From Mycobacteroides salmoniphilum (GTDB taxonomy: Bacteria; Actinomycetota; Actinomycetes; Mycobacteriales; Mycobacteriaceae): a stretch of DNA of 64,000 nucleotides. Below the pieces are notes generated by a model, which did not search any database, was not told the DNA's origin, and saw only the letters and a list, made by a program, of their open reading frames with translations. The stretch is from contig NZ_CP024633.1 of the NCBI RefSeq assembly GCF_004924335.1, positions 310,001 to 374,000 on the forward strand. Direction: 5' to 3'. Both the position numbers and the translations under genes were made by a program. Shown here in pieces: positions 28,935 to 37,319 of this stretch; within the stretch, counting starts at the first letter, position 1; each line of letters begins with the position of its first letter.

Positions 28935-29759
28935 TCAGAAGTTACGGTAGTCGCGCACGGGCATTCGTGATCCGTGCCGCTCCGGCTTGGGTGCCACGAG
29001 CTCGATGAGCCGAATGACGCGATAGCGTTGCCCGGCATAGGGTTCCAGGAGTTCCAGCATGCCGGCGTCGTCCGTTTTGTGGCCGGCGAGTGCGAAGCCC
29101 ACCTGCCCGGCGATGTGGTAGTCACCGACGGGGACGGCGTCGGGATCACCGAGCGCGCGTGCTCGGATCTCGGCCTCGGTCCATGGCCCGACTCCTTGGA
29201 TCGAGGTCAGGTGCTCCGGTTTGGTTTCCACGTCGACGGTGGCAGCGATGCGGATGGTGCGCATGCGGACCGGCTCGGCACCGGACTTGTGCCACTCCCA
29301 TGACGGGATGTCGAGCCATTCCCGTTGGGGCGGTGGGACCTTAGCGCCGCCTAAGTCGGTGCCGACATGGTTGAGTAGATAGCGCCAGGCGCGCCAGGCC
29401 TCTGCGCCGGGCACCTTCTGTTCCAGCACGGCGGGGACGAGGGCTTCCCAGACGCGATCGCTAGCGCCGAGGCGGACGCCTTTCGCGCCGTGCACCAGCC
29501 GGGCGATGACATCGTGTTTCGGTGTCAGTGCCTCGGGCTCGTCGTCGGCGCCCAGCAGGCGTGGAAGGCGATCCAGCAGCCATTCGGCGCCGTCACCGTG
29601 GGCGCGGCCGACGACGGTCTTGTCTTCACGCGAGATCGTCAGCACGCCGGGGCCATCCGGGGTGTAGGAGCCCCGGGTGATGGATCCTCCGGGGGATACG
29701 CGATATGTCGGGTCGGTCGATCCGCGGCGGTGGATGCCGAGCGTGCGGCGAATATCCAA
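28935..29759 (-). CDS. AlkA-like DNA-3-methyladenine glycosylase (HhH-GPD)
   Basis: This 274-residue protein has the helix-hairpin-helix and GPD region LTSIQGVGPWTEAEIRARAL near residue 186 followed by DAVPVGDYHI, where the Asp of GDYHI is the expected catalytic residue. It lacks an Ada-type N-terminal domain. The start is uncertain: no ATG or GTG lies in frame upstream, so TTG 29759 (MDIRRTLGIHRRG) is taken, although homologous-looking codons (EWIPPWPLDIRR) continue upstream to the neighbouring stop. It removes alkylated bases such as 3-methyladenine. Confidence 0.82.
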   Translation of the reverse strand: MDIRRTLGIHRRGSTDPTYRVSPGGSITRGSYTPDGPGVLTISREDKTVVGRAHGDGAEWLLDRLPRLLGADDEPEALTPKHDVIARLVHGAKGVRLGASDRVWEALVPAVLEQKVPGAEAWRAWRYLLNHVGTDLGGAKVPPPQREWLDIPSWEWHKSGAEPVRMRTIRIAATVDVETKPEHLTSIQGVGPWTEAEIRARALGDPDAVPVGDYHIAGQVGFALAGHKTDDAGMLELLEPYAGQRYRVIRLIELVAPKPERHGSRMPVRDYRNF

Positions 29760-29797
29760 AGGCCACGGTGGAATCCACTCGCGGGTGAGTGGCGCTG

Positions 29798-30400
29798 CTA
29801 GGCCCCCGGGCAGAACTTCCAGCCGCCCGTCTCCTTTTTGAACTCGATGTCGTGCTTGCCCTTGGCATCGGTGATGTGAATGACGGCGGTGTCGTCATCA
29901 ATCTCGAGGCCAGTGATTTTCGACGGGCCGTTATCGGCCTTGGTCAAGGCGTTGAGGTCGGGTGCCTGGCCGCTGCCCGCGATGTCCTTGAATGCCTCGC
30001 GGTACTTGGCGCAGAAGAAGGTGAGCATCTTCTTGAAGTCGTTGGCCTTGGCGGCATCGGCCATGCCGGAGATGGTCTGCTTGATCTGCTTGATGTCCTC
30101 GTCTTTGTTGGAGCCGGAGGAGCGAGGGGCATCGACGATCTGATCGCTGGCGGCGGTCGTCCGCTCGGTGCTGGAGTTGGTGGTGGTCAGGCCGAGCACC
30201 AGCAGCGCGATCAGGAAGATGCCGAGCGAGCCGCCGACGACGGCCAGGGCCTTCTGCTGTGGGGACATGGGTGGCCGGGGCGGCTTCGGGGTGGGGAAGT
30301 ACCCGCCGGGGGGCTGACCATACTGACCGGGCTGGGGGTATCCCGGGAACTGCGGCTGAGGCTGCTGGTACTGGCCGTGGGGGTACTGCGGTTGCGTCAT
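29798..30400 (-). CDS. Proline-rich single-pass membrane protein with exported DUF4878-like domain
   Basis: This 200-residue protein begins MTQPQYPHGQYQQPQPQFPG, with Pro/Gln/Tyr/Gly-rich ~60 residues, one membrane helix (ALAVVGGSLGIFLIALLVLGL, about residues 68-88), then an exported domain. That domain (IKQTISGMADAAKANDFKKM then LTFFCAKYREAF) is similar to residues 30-60 of the exported protein at 34125-34709, so the two are distant paralogues. The start at 30400 was chosen to begin at the Pro-rich region; the longer frame is Arg-rich and unlikely. Function unknown. Confidence 0.82.
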   Translation of the reverse strand: MTQPQYPHGQYQQPQPQFPGYPQPGQYGQPPGGYFPTPKPPRPPMSPQQKALAVVGGSLGIFLIALLVLGLTTTNSSTERTTAASDQIVDAPRSSGSNKDEDIKQIKQTISGMADAAKANDFKKMLTFFCAKYREAFKDIAGSGQAPDLNALTKADNGPSKITGLEIDDDTAVIHITDAKGKHDIEFKKETGGWKFCPGA

Positions 30401-30674
30401 CTGTGTGTCTGTCCTAGCGCGGCGGCGGTCATGGCGTTCCCTGCCAGTGTGCCGGATGGGCGTGGTGCGGGTGGTTGTCACGCGGTTTCCGTGCCTGCCG
30501 AGGTGAGTGTCCCGTTTCTCCACACACCTCCCCGACATGTCCGAGATTCAGGCTTCAGCGGGCTGCGCTGTTAGTCTCCGAGGAACGCCGGAATTGGGAC
30601 GCGGGGAGGCGTGCTCGACCGGTTGATCGCAAGGAAGCGCGAAAGAGCTGGTAGCGAGGCTGACGGAGAGATTA

Positions 30675-31922
30675 GTGCGCGGCGGAGAGATCAAGGCCTT
30701 AACGGGACTTCGCATCATCGCCGCGCTCTGGGTCGTGCTCTTTCACTTCCGGCCACTGCTGGAGGAAGCGGTCCCCGCATTCCGGTCCGCACTGACTCCC
30801 GTCCTCAACTGCGGCGCTCAGGGCGTCGACCTCTTCTTCATTCTCAGCGGATTCGTGCTGACCTGGAACTACCTGGATCGCATGGGGCACCGCTGGTCCA
30901 CCAGGGAGACGCTGCACTTCCTGTGGCTGCGCCTGGCCCGGGTGTGGCCCGTCTACTTGGTCACCATGCACCTGGCCGCGCTGTGGGTCATCTTCACCAT
31001 GCACGTTGGGCACATACCGCCGAAGGACGTCAACGGATACGACGCCATGAGCTATGTGCGTCAGCTCTTCATGGTGCAGCTGTGGTTCCGTCCGTACTTC
31101 GATCTGTCCAGCTGGAACGGTCCGGCGTGGTCGATCAGCGCCGAATGGCTGGCTTACCTGCTGTTCGGCGGCCTGGTCCTCGTCATCTTCCGGATGGCGC
31201 GCGCGACGCGGGCCCGCAGTCTGATGGTTCTGGCTGTGGTGGCCTCGCTGCCGCCGGTCGTCCTGCTGCTGCTGACCGGGCAGTTCTACACCCCGTGGAG
31301 CTGGTTGCCGCGCATCGTCATGCAGTTCACCGCGGGTGCGCTGGCCTGCGCGGCGGTCAGCCGGCTGCGGCTGACTCACCGTTCTCGCCATATCGCCGGC
31401 TATGTGGCGATAGCGATTATTGCGGCGATCGTGGGTGCGCTGTACTTCCTGGACGCTCATCCGATCTCCGGAGTGACCGATAGCAGCGGCGTGGTGGACG
31501 TCCTGTTCGTGCCGTTGGTGATGGCGCTGGCGGTGGGCATCGGCCCGCTGCCCACGCTGCTCTCGACGCGCATCATGGTCTACGGCGGACAGATCTCCTT
31601 CGGGCTGTACATGGTGCATGAGCTCGTGCATGTCTCATGGACATGGGCGACCAAGCAATTCGAGCTCTCGTTGACGGACTCTGGCGGCGGCTGGATCGTG
31701 GTCGGTCTGATTGCGCTCGCCGTGGTGCTGTCGATGGCCCTTTACCACTGGGTGGAGGAACCCGGGCGGCGGTGGATGCGCCGCATGATCGGCGTCACCA
31801 AGCCCGCCATCACCGACCATCACGCCGTGCACAACGGGCAGAAACATCGTGCACCCGCGGACCTGACCGAACCCGAGCGCGAGCGGGTTGCCGTCGGCTC
31901 GGTGGATGTAACGCGCCGTTAG
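30675..31922 (+). CDS. Acyltransferase-3 family membrane protein
   Basis: This 415-residue protein starts at GTG 30675 (MRGGEIKALTGLRIIAALW) and has about 10 membrane helices. The family motif includes the early histidine in WVVLFHFRPLL (residue 24) and the Arg-containing LRLARVWPVYLVTMHL near residue 90. It transfers acyl groups (often acetyl or succinyl) to cell-envelope glycans or lipids. It is followed 71 bases later by an SGNH hydrolase gene, so the pair may act together on the same glycan. The last ~45 residues are charged and cytoplasmic. Confidence 0.87.
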   Translation: MRGGEIKALTGLRIIAALWVVLFHFRPLLEEAVPAFRSALTPVLNCGAQGVDLFFILSGFVLTWNYLDRMGHRWSTRETLHFLWLRLARVWPVYLVTMHLAALWVIFTMHVGHIPPKDVNGYDAMSYVRQLFMVQLWFRPYFDLSSWNGPAWSISAEWLAYLLFGGLVLVIFRMARATRARSLMVLAVVASLPPVVLLLLTGQFYTPWSWLPRIVMQFTAGALACAAVSRLRLTHRSRHIAGYVAIAIIAAIVGALYFLDAHPISGVTDSSGVVDVLFVPLVMALAVGIGPLPTLLSTRIMVYGGQISFGLYMVHELVHVSWTWATKQFELSLTDSGGGWIVVGLIALAVVLSMALYHWVEEPGRRWMRRMIGVTKPAITDHHAVHNGQKHRAPADLTEPERERVAVGSVDVTRR

Positions 31923-31993
31923 TTTCAAACGAATAACGCTGTGCCGCAGTCGGGCTGAGGGCCCGTAAAATGCTGGGGACAGTGGAGGTAGCA

Positions 31994-32686
31994 GTGGTCC
32001 GTCTGGCGGCGTTCGTCATCGCATTCGCGTTTCTCTTCGGTGTGGCTGCTCAGCAGACTGCGCCCGTGCGCCCGTACCGTCTGCTCAATTCCGGATCCGG
32101 CCTCAACCATGTCGCGGTGGTCAGCGATTCGTACACCACCGGCACCAGAGAAGGCGGACTGGGCGCCAAGTCGTGGACATCGCTGACCTGGCGGATGCTG
32201 AGCCGTGAAGGCGTCCGGGTTACGGCAGACGTCGCGGCCGAAGGACGCGCCGGATACGGCGTGCGCGGTGACCATGGCAGCGTCTTCTCCGACCTCACCG
32301 GCCGGGTGGTGCACCCCGACGACGAGCTCGTGGTGTTCTTCGGCTCGCGCAACGACCAAGGCGTTGATCCCGACGTGTACGCCGAGGTGACCCGCAACAC
32401 GCTGGCGTCGGCGCGGCGCATGGCCCCGGCGGCCAAACTGCTGGTGATCGGCCCACCCTGGCCGACGGCCGACGTCCCCGACGTGGTGCTGCAGCTGCGC
32501 GACATCCTGTACGGCGAGGCCCACGCGATCGGCGCATCCTGGGTGGATCCGTTGGCCGAACGGTGGTTCGTCGGGCGCCCGGAGCTGATCGGCTCGGATG
32601 GCGTGCACCCCAACGATGCCGGGCACGCCTACTTGGCCGACAAGATCGCCCCGCTCATCGGCACCCGGCTGACCCGTCGGCTCTGA
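31994..32686 (+). CDS. Exported SGNH/GDSL-family hydrolase
   Basis: The protein of about 230 residues begins at GTG 31994 with GGAGGT four bases upstream (MVRLAAFVIAFAFLFGVAA, a signal helix); ATG 31970 is the alternative. The nucleophile block is HVAVVSDSYTTG (SDSYT for GDSxT), block III is VVFFGSRND and the catalytic Asp/His block is GSDGVHPNDAGH. It is an esterase/deacylase-type exported enzyme. Location next to the acyltransferase-3 gene suggests O-acylation or its editing on envelope polysaccharide. Confidence 0.86.
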   Translation: MVRLAAFVIAFAFLFGVAAQQTAPVRPYRLLNSGSGLNHVAVVSDSYTTGTREGGLGAKSWTSLTWRMLSREGVRVTADVAAEGRAGYGVRGDHGSVFSDLTGRVVHPDDELVVFFGSRNDQGVDPDVYAEVTRNTLASARRMAPAAKLLVIGPPWPTADVPDVVLQLRDILYGEAHAIGASWVDPLAERWFVGRPELIGSDGVHPNDAGHAYLADKIAPLIGTRLTRRL

Positions 32687-32729
32687 GAGTAAGCAACAAC
32701 TGCAACCAGTTCGTTGGTAGGGTTCAGGC

Positions 32730-33218
32730 ATGACGCGGCTCGTGTTATTGACTGGAATTACCTTGGCTGCCTTCGTTTTTGCGGGCTGCGGCTCATCATC
32801 AACATCGACAGAGAAGACGCCCGTATCCACGTCGGCCGCGTCGTCATCGACTGCGCTCCCCGAGCCGTCTCACAAGGTGGTGCCGCCCGGTGGCGTCTAC
32901 TGGAATCCGGTGACCCAGCAGCCGGAGGCGAAGCCCACTGAGATCGTGCTGACTCCCGCCGATGCCGGAGACATGCTCGTGGACATCACCTGGGACAGCT
33001 GGGCTCAGCAGCGGGCGACCGGGAAGGCCGTCCGCGCGACGAAGGACTGTGCTCCGGACTGCGCGACGGGTGGGACCACCCGTCGGGACGTCACGCTGCT
33101 TTTCGAGGCCTCGCAGGCACTCCCGGATGACAGTGGGTGGTGGCAGTTCACCAAGCTGGTCATCACGGACCGTGACGGCAAGGCTGAGACCGTCGACATG
33201 CCAGTGACCGCGCAGTAG
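32730..33218 (+). CDS. Putative lipoprotein
   Basis: This 162-residue protein has a lipoprotein signal: MTRLVLLTGITLAAFVFAGC with the lipobox FAGC and Cys20, then a Ser/Thr-rich linker. The mature part includes DCAPDCATGG, whose cysteines may be disulfide-bonded, and a strand-rich end KLVITDRDGKAETV. Start ATG 32730 follows GGGTTC only weakly. It is near the SGNH gene (43 bases after its stop) and may be co-transcribed. No family was recognised. Confidence 0.78.
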   Translation: MTRLVLLTGITLAAFVFAGCGSSSTSTEKTPVSTSAASSSTALPEPSHKVVPPGGVYWNPVTQQPEAKPTEIVLTPADAGDMLVDITWDSWAQQRATGKAVRATKDCAPDCATGGTTRRDVTLLFEASQALPDDSGWWQFTKLVITDRDGKAETVDMPVTAQ

Positions 33219-33245
33219 CGCGGCCACCGAGTTGACCCGTTGGCT

Positions 33246-33962
33246 CTAGTCGGCGATCACGTCCAAGGTGCCGAACAGGGTGAGTCCCGCGGCGGGGGCC
33301 AGCGCGCTGGACGCCGCGTTGTCCACCTGGCACCGGTATTGCGGTTCATAACCCTGCGCGCAGGCATACCGAAACGCGGTGCGCACCAGCTGGCGGGCGT
33401 GCCCCCTGCCTCGGAAGATCGGCAGCGTCAGCACTCCGAGATCCATGATCGCCGCGTCGTCCCACTGATAGATGCTGGAGACGGCCACGAGGCGGCCGTT
33501 GTCGAAGGAACCGAACACCGCCCAATGGTCCAGTTCTACCTGCGCGTTATCCAAGTCCTGTTCCGAGGCAACCGATTCGAACGCTGTGAAGATGGCCGCG
33601 TCACCTGCCGTCAGCCGACGGATATCTCCGGTCGGTACCTCGGCGACGAGTGCGGCACGGGCGTCGTTGGTGAAGTAGAACAAGTTGTCCGCGCCGTGCA
33701 TGGTGACGCCGGCCTTGTCCAGGCTGGCCCAGAAGTCGGATTCCGAAATCGATTGGGCGCCATTGATTCCGGTGCGCTTGGCGAGTTCCGGAACGAGAGC
33801 GACGCTGGTCTTGCCGTCCACCGTGTGCAGCACCATCAGCTGGCTGTCCTCGTCGAGGTCGGGGTAGACGGCGAGCTGGAAGTTCTCACCGCTGTGCAGG
33901 ACAGTGCCGCGTCCGAGGTAGCTGCGCCAGAAGTCGGTGATGATCGGGGAGAAGTCAGGCAT
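33246..33962 (-). CDS. GNAT-family N-acetyltransferase
   Basis: This 238-residue protein ends in a GNAT domain with the acetyl-CoA loop LTLPIFRGRGHARQLVRTAF near residues 185-205 (R/Q-x-x-G-x-G/A type), then YRCQVDNAASSALAPAAGL. The first ~110 residues form an extra N-terminal domain with VLHTVDGKTSVALVPELA. It converges with the lipoprotein gene (28 bases between stops). Substrate unknown. Confidence 0.82.
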   Translation of the reverse strand: MPDFSPIITDFWRSYLGRGTVLHSGENFQLAVYPDLDEDSQLMVLHTVDGKTSVALVPELAKRTGINGAQSISESDFWASLDKAGVTMHGADNLFYFTNDARAALVAEVPTGDIRRLTAGDAAIFTAFESVASEQDLDNAQVELDHWAVFGSFDNGRLVAVSSIYQWDDAAIMDLGVLTLPIFRGRGHARQLVRTAFRYACAQGYEPQYRCQVDNAASSALAPAAGLTLFGTLDVIAD

Positions 33963-34054
33963 CTGCTCTATCTTGTGTGAGGTAATCGGTTATGGCGCAA
34001 ACGGATCCAGAGTAGAGAGCGGGATGGAGTGGCGCCACCGAATATTGCGGTGAT

Positions 34055-34112
34055 CCATCACGAATCAGGCCGCCTGCATCCCGAAGGACACAGGCGGCCT
34101 GATTCGTGATGG
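34055..34112. terminator. Perfect 22-base inverted repeat, strong bidirectional hairpin
   Basis: Arms at 34055-34076 and 34091-34112 are exact complements over 22 bases with a 14-base loop (34077-34090). It lies just downstream of the minus-strand exported-protein gene. On the plus strand it is followed by AGTTTTAG, so it has an intrinsic-terminator look on that side, although no plus-strand gene ends immediately upstream. Most likely it terminates transcription entering from 34709 and shields the GNAT gene. Confidence 0.75.
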
Positions 34113-34124
34113 AGTTTTAGAGCG

Positions 34125-34709
34125 TCAGCGCATCAATGACGTCAGTAGTGGGTTGCCCGAGGTCTCGGCGCGCTTCTCCGGATCGGTGCAGTCCTTCCAC
34201 TTTCCGTTTTCCTGCACGAACTCACGCTGCTGGTTGGCGGTCACGTCGTGACCCTGCGCGGTGACCGCCGCAGTCGCCGTCGGTCCGGTGACATTGATGT
34301 CCGAGACGTTGTAGGTGACGCCGGACAGCACCTCGCGCGCCGCGTTGCGGAACGAGGTCCGGTACGCCTTGTCGTCGTTGTTCTGGATCGCGGTGGTCAG
34401 TGCCTGGGTGGTGGGTCCGGAGACCCCTGCCGCCGAGGCGACCGCGCCGATCATTCCGGGCCCGTAGCCGGACACTTCACTGATCGGGGGGATCTGGTCT
34501 TCGGCGGACTTCGAGGCGATCGTGCCGCGGTACTTGTCGCAGAAGAATGTCGAGAGCGTGGCGTTGTCGAGCGACTTGATCGCCGAAGCCTCGCCGGAAA
34601 TGATCTGCCGGATCTGCTGCTCATCGGCAGGGGCGGCGGCGGCCAACGCCGGTCCGCTGAGTGCGGCTGCCAGCGCGATCACGCCAGCGCCCATAAGGCG
34701 ATTCTTCAT
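34125..34709 (-). CDS. Exported conserved hypothetical protein
   Basis: This 194-residue protein starts MKNRLMGAGVIALAAALSGP, a Sec signal with a probable cut after ALAAAA-P near residue 26. The mature region has IRQIISGEASAIKSLDNATL and FFCDKYRGTIAS, similar to the exported domain encoded at 29798-30400, then a long insertion and a C-terminal NTF2-like strand region (DVTANQQREFVQENGKWKDC). Two cysteines (FFCDKY and KWKDC) could pair. Function unknown. Confidence 0.84.
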   Translation of the reverse strand: MKNRLMGAGVIALAAALSGPALAAAAPADEQQIRQIISGEASAIKSLDNATLSTFFCDKYRGTIASKSAEDQIPPISEVSGYGPGMIGAVASAAGVSGPTTQALTTAIQNNDDKAYRTSFRNAAREVLSGVTYNVSDINVTGPTATAAVTAQGHDVTANQQREFVQENGKWKDCTDPEKRAETSGNPLLTSLMR

Positions 34710-34778
34710 CTAAAAGCTCCCATCGTCGGGTTTTGTCAAACCTTACCGAATGAAATGTCGCGCGTTCCTGCTTAGCTG

Positions 34779-34922
34779 TTACCGGTACATCGCGACCAGG
34801 AGCACCAGTGCTGCCAGCACGCCAATCAACATCACGGCCTTGCGCAGCTTCCAGACAAGAAGCAAAGCGATGGCGATGGCCGCGAGGGCGACAGGATTCG
34901 ACGCGAGTTCAGAGACGGCCAT
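34779..34922 (-). CDS. 47-residue membrane microprotein
   Basis: This short frame encodes MAVSELASNPVALAAIAIAL, a linker with KLRK, and then a second helix ending in AMYR. Two hydrophobic helices flank the basic WKLRKAV turn, a helical-hairpin topology. GGAGGT touches the ATG at 34922 directly, so initiation is atypically close to the ribosome site. Codon use is GC-rich in third positions as in neighbours. It is not related to any family I recognise. It lies between the tRNA terminator and the exported-protein gene on the same strand. Confidence 0.6.
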   Translation of the reverse strand: MAVSELASNPVALAAIAIALLLVWKLRKAVMLIGVLAALVLLVAMYR

Positions 34923-34975
34923 ACCTCCACCATGTCACGGTGGAGGGGCAACGCGCTGCTCCGCCATGCGTATGA

Positions 34976-35010
34976 AAAGGGCCCTGACCGGGGGTTCCTG
35001 GTCAGGGCCT
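34976..35010 (-). terminator. Intrinsic terminator of tRNA-Pro
   Basis: GGCCCTGACC (34980-34989) pairs with GGTCAGGGCC (35000-35009) around a 10-base loop. Read on the minus strand, the hairpin follows tRNA-Pro by 12 bases and is followed by CTTTTC, a short T run. This is the expected tRNA terminator. Confidence 0.82.
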
Positions 35011-35021
35011 TACTTCTAGCG

Positions 35022-35095
<74 letters not shown>

Positions 35096-35197
35096 CTTTG
35101 AAGCCACGCAAGGGTATCGCATCGAGGGCTTCGGTCGCGAATGCGTTGATCCCCGGGTGTGAAAACCGCGTGTGACATGCCCGTATTGTCGCGAGGC

Positions 35198-36268
35198 CTA
35201 GCCCCAGTGGCCGGTGTCCTCGAACGCGGCCAGACGCTCCGACGGCGCATTGAGATCGAATCCCTGCTCGGCGACCCAGGCGTCGTTGAAGTAGGTGTCG
35301 GCATACCGATCGCCGGTGTCGGCTAGCAGTGTCACCACCGACCCGGGGACGCCATCACGTGCCATCTCAGAAATGAGCCGGAAGGCGCCGCAGAGGTTGG
35401 TTCCCGTCGACGCCCCCACCCGACGACCCAACACTCTGCTGGCGTGTCTCATCACCGCCACCGAAGCGGCATCGGGTACCTGTTCCATGCGGTCCACCAC
35501 GGTCGGCAGGAACGAGGATTCCACCCGGGGGCGTCCGATGCCCTCGATGCGCGACGAAATTCGGGTCACCACTTCATGTCCCGCTATGTATGACGGGTAG
35601 AAGGCCGAGTTGTCGGGATCCACCACGCACAATTGGGTGGGGTAGCGCCGGTACCGGATGTACCGCCCGATGGTCGCGCTGGTGCCACCGGTGCCCGCGC
35701 CGACCACGATCCACGTTGGCAGCGGGTGCTTTTCGTGATGCATCTGGTTGAAGATCGATTCGGCGATGTTGTTGTTGCCGCGCCAGTCGGTCGCTCGCTC
35801 GGCGTTGGTGAACTGGTCCAGATAGTGTCCACCGGTCTCGTCGGCGAGTCGCTGTGCCTCGGCGTACACCTGCTGCGCCTCATCGACGAAATGGCAACGG
35901 CCACCCTGAGACTCGATCAAGTCGATCTTGCTGGGGCTCGTCGAGGCCGTCATCACCGCGATGAACGGCAACCCCAGTAGTTGCGCGAAATAGGCCTCGG
36001 AGACGGCGGTCGAACCGGAGGAGGCCTCCACGATCGTGGTGCCTTCCCTGACGAACCCGTTGCACAGCGAGTACAGGAAAAGTGAACGCGCTAAACGATG
36101 TTTGAGACTCCCCGTGATGTGGGTGGACTCGTCCTTGAGATACAGCTGCACATCCACGGTGTCGGCCCAGGCCGCCGGCAACGGATATCGCAGCAGATGG
36201 GTGTCGGCGCTACGGCGTGCATCCGCCTCGATCAACCGGACCGCGTTATCGGCCCACACGCGGCTCAC
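35198..36268 (-). CDS. cds1: PLP-dependent cysteine synthase-fold enzyme, cysteine desulfhydrase Cds1-like
   Basis: This 356-residue fold-type II PLP enzyme has the PLP lysine in [12 protein letters not shown] near residue 56, the substrate loop [13 protein letters not shown] near 82 and the phosphate cup [13 protein letters not shown] near 190. It matches Rv3684, described as the L-cysteine desulfhydrase Cds1 that makes H2S, pyruvate and ammonia from cysteine. Start is GTG 36268. It is one base from the metallophosphoesterase stop, so the two are co-transcribed. Assignment of the desulfhydrase activity is by orthology. Confidence 0.88.
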   Translation of the reverse strand: MSRVWADNAVRLIEADARRSADTHLLRYPLPAAWADTVDVQLYLKDESTHITGSLKHRLARSLFLYSLCNGFVREGTTIVEASSGSTAVSEAYFAQLLGLPFIAVMTASTSPSKIDLIESQGGRCHFVDEAQQVYAEAQRLADETGGHYLDQFTNAERATDWRGNNNIAESIFNQMHHEKHPLPTWIVVGAGTGGTSATIGRYIRYRRYPTQLCVVDPDNSAFYPSYIAGHEVVTRISSRIEGIGRPRVESSFLPTVVDRMEQVPDAASVAVMRHASRVLGRRVGASTGTNLCGAFRLISEMARDGVPGSVVTLLADTGDRYADTYFNDAWVAEQGFDLNAPSERLAAFEDTGHWG

Positions 36269-36269
36269 G

Positions 36270-37235
36270 TCACTGCGCGGTGGCGCTGGGCAGCCGGTCG
36301 CCTGATTCGGCGTCGGCCCCTTGGCCGCGGATGCGCGCGGGCACCAGGGTTAGCAGCGTCGCTTCCGGACGGCAGAAGAACCGCATCGGCGCGAACGGTG
36401 ATGTCCCGATACCCGCCGACACGTGCAGCTGCATATGCGAACCCCACTGCGACGGGCCCTTCACTCGGGAACGGTCCAGCTCGCAGTTGGTGACGATCGC
36501 CCCGTAGAACGGCAGGCACAACTGCCCGCCATGGGTGTGACCGGCCATCACCAGCTGATAGCCATCCTCGGCGAAGCGATCCAGCACCCGCGGCTCGGGT
36601 GAATGGGTCAGCCCGAGTCGCAGCGTGGCCAGCGGGTTCGGCATTCCGGCGATGGTGTCGTAGCGGTCCCGCTGCAGATGCGGGTCGTCCACCCCGGCGG
36701 CCGCGATCCGCACCCCGGCGACCTCCAGCTCGTGACGGGTGTGGGTCATGTCGTGCCACCCACGCTCGGTGAACGCGGCGCGCAGATCCTGCCACGGCAG
36801 CGGTTCGCCGTGCGTGCGCTCATCGCTCTTGTAGAGGTACTTGGCCGGATTCTTCAGGCGCGGACCGAAGTAGTCGTTGCTTCCGAAGACGAAAAGCCCG
36901 GGGACCGAAAGCAAATCGCCGAGTGCCTGGACAACCGAGGACACCGCCTTGGGGTGGGCCAGGTTGTCGCCGGTGTTGATCACCAAGTCCGGCTGCCATT
37001 GCGCCAGCTCGCGCAACCAGGCCTGCTTAAGGCGCTGACCGGGCCGCATGTGGATGTCGCTGATGTGCAGCACGCGCAGCGGAGAGGCCCCGGGATCGAG
37101 TACGTCCATCGTCGCCTCACGGATGGTGAACGCGTTGCGTTCGATGATCGACGCGTATCCGATGCCAAGCGCGGCCGAACCTGCCGAGTACGCCGCGGCC
37201 CGCTTGATAACCGTGTTGAACGACGTGTTCATCAT
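36270..37235 (-). CDS. Calcineurin-like metallophosphoesterase (Rv3683-like)
   Basis: This 321-residue protein has the metallophosphoesterase motifs [13 protein letters not shown] (D-x-H), [12 protein letters not shown] (GDN), FGSNDYFGP (GNHD variant, SND), and [11 protein letters not shown] (GHTH). An N-terminal hydrophobic segment [18 protein letters not shown] may anchor it. The GNHD box is FGSNDYF, so histidine is replaced by tyrosine, a variation seen in some envelope-associated members. It lies between ponA2 and cds1 on the minus strand. Confidence 0.88.
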   Translation of the reverse strand: MMNTSFNTVIKRAAAYSAGSAALGIGYASIIERNAFTIREATMDVLDPGASPLRVLHISDIHMRPGQRLKQAWLRELAQWQPDLVINTGDNLAHPKAVSSVVQALGDLLSVPGLFVFGSNDYFGPRLKNPAKYLYKSDERTHGEPLPWQDLRAAFTERGWHDMTHTRHELEVAGVRIAAAGVDDPHLQRDRYDTIAGMPNPLATLRLGLTHSPEPRVLDRFAEDGYQLVMAGHTHGGQLCLPFYGAIVTNCELDRSRVKGPSQWGSHMQLHVSAGIGTSPFAPMRFFCRPEATLLTLVPARIRGQGADAESGDRLPSATAQ

Positions 37236-37319
37236 CCGAGAGTAACTCTGAAAGCTGAGTGACCCCTGATCACCTGCGCGAAACGTGGCGTATTTCTCGT
37301 CAAAGACTCCAGAGCTAGA

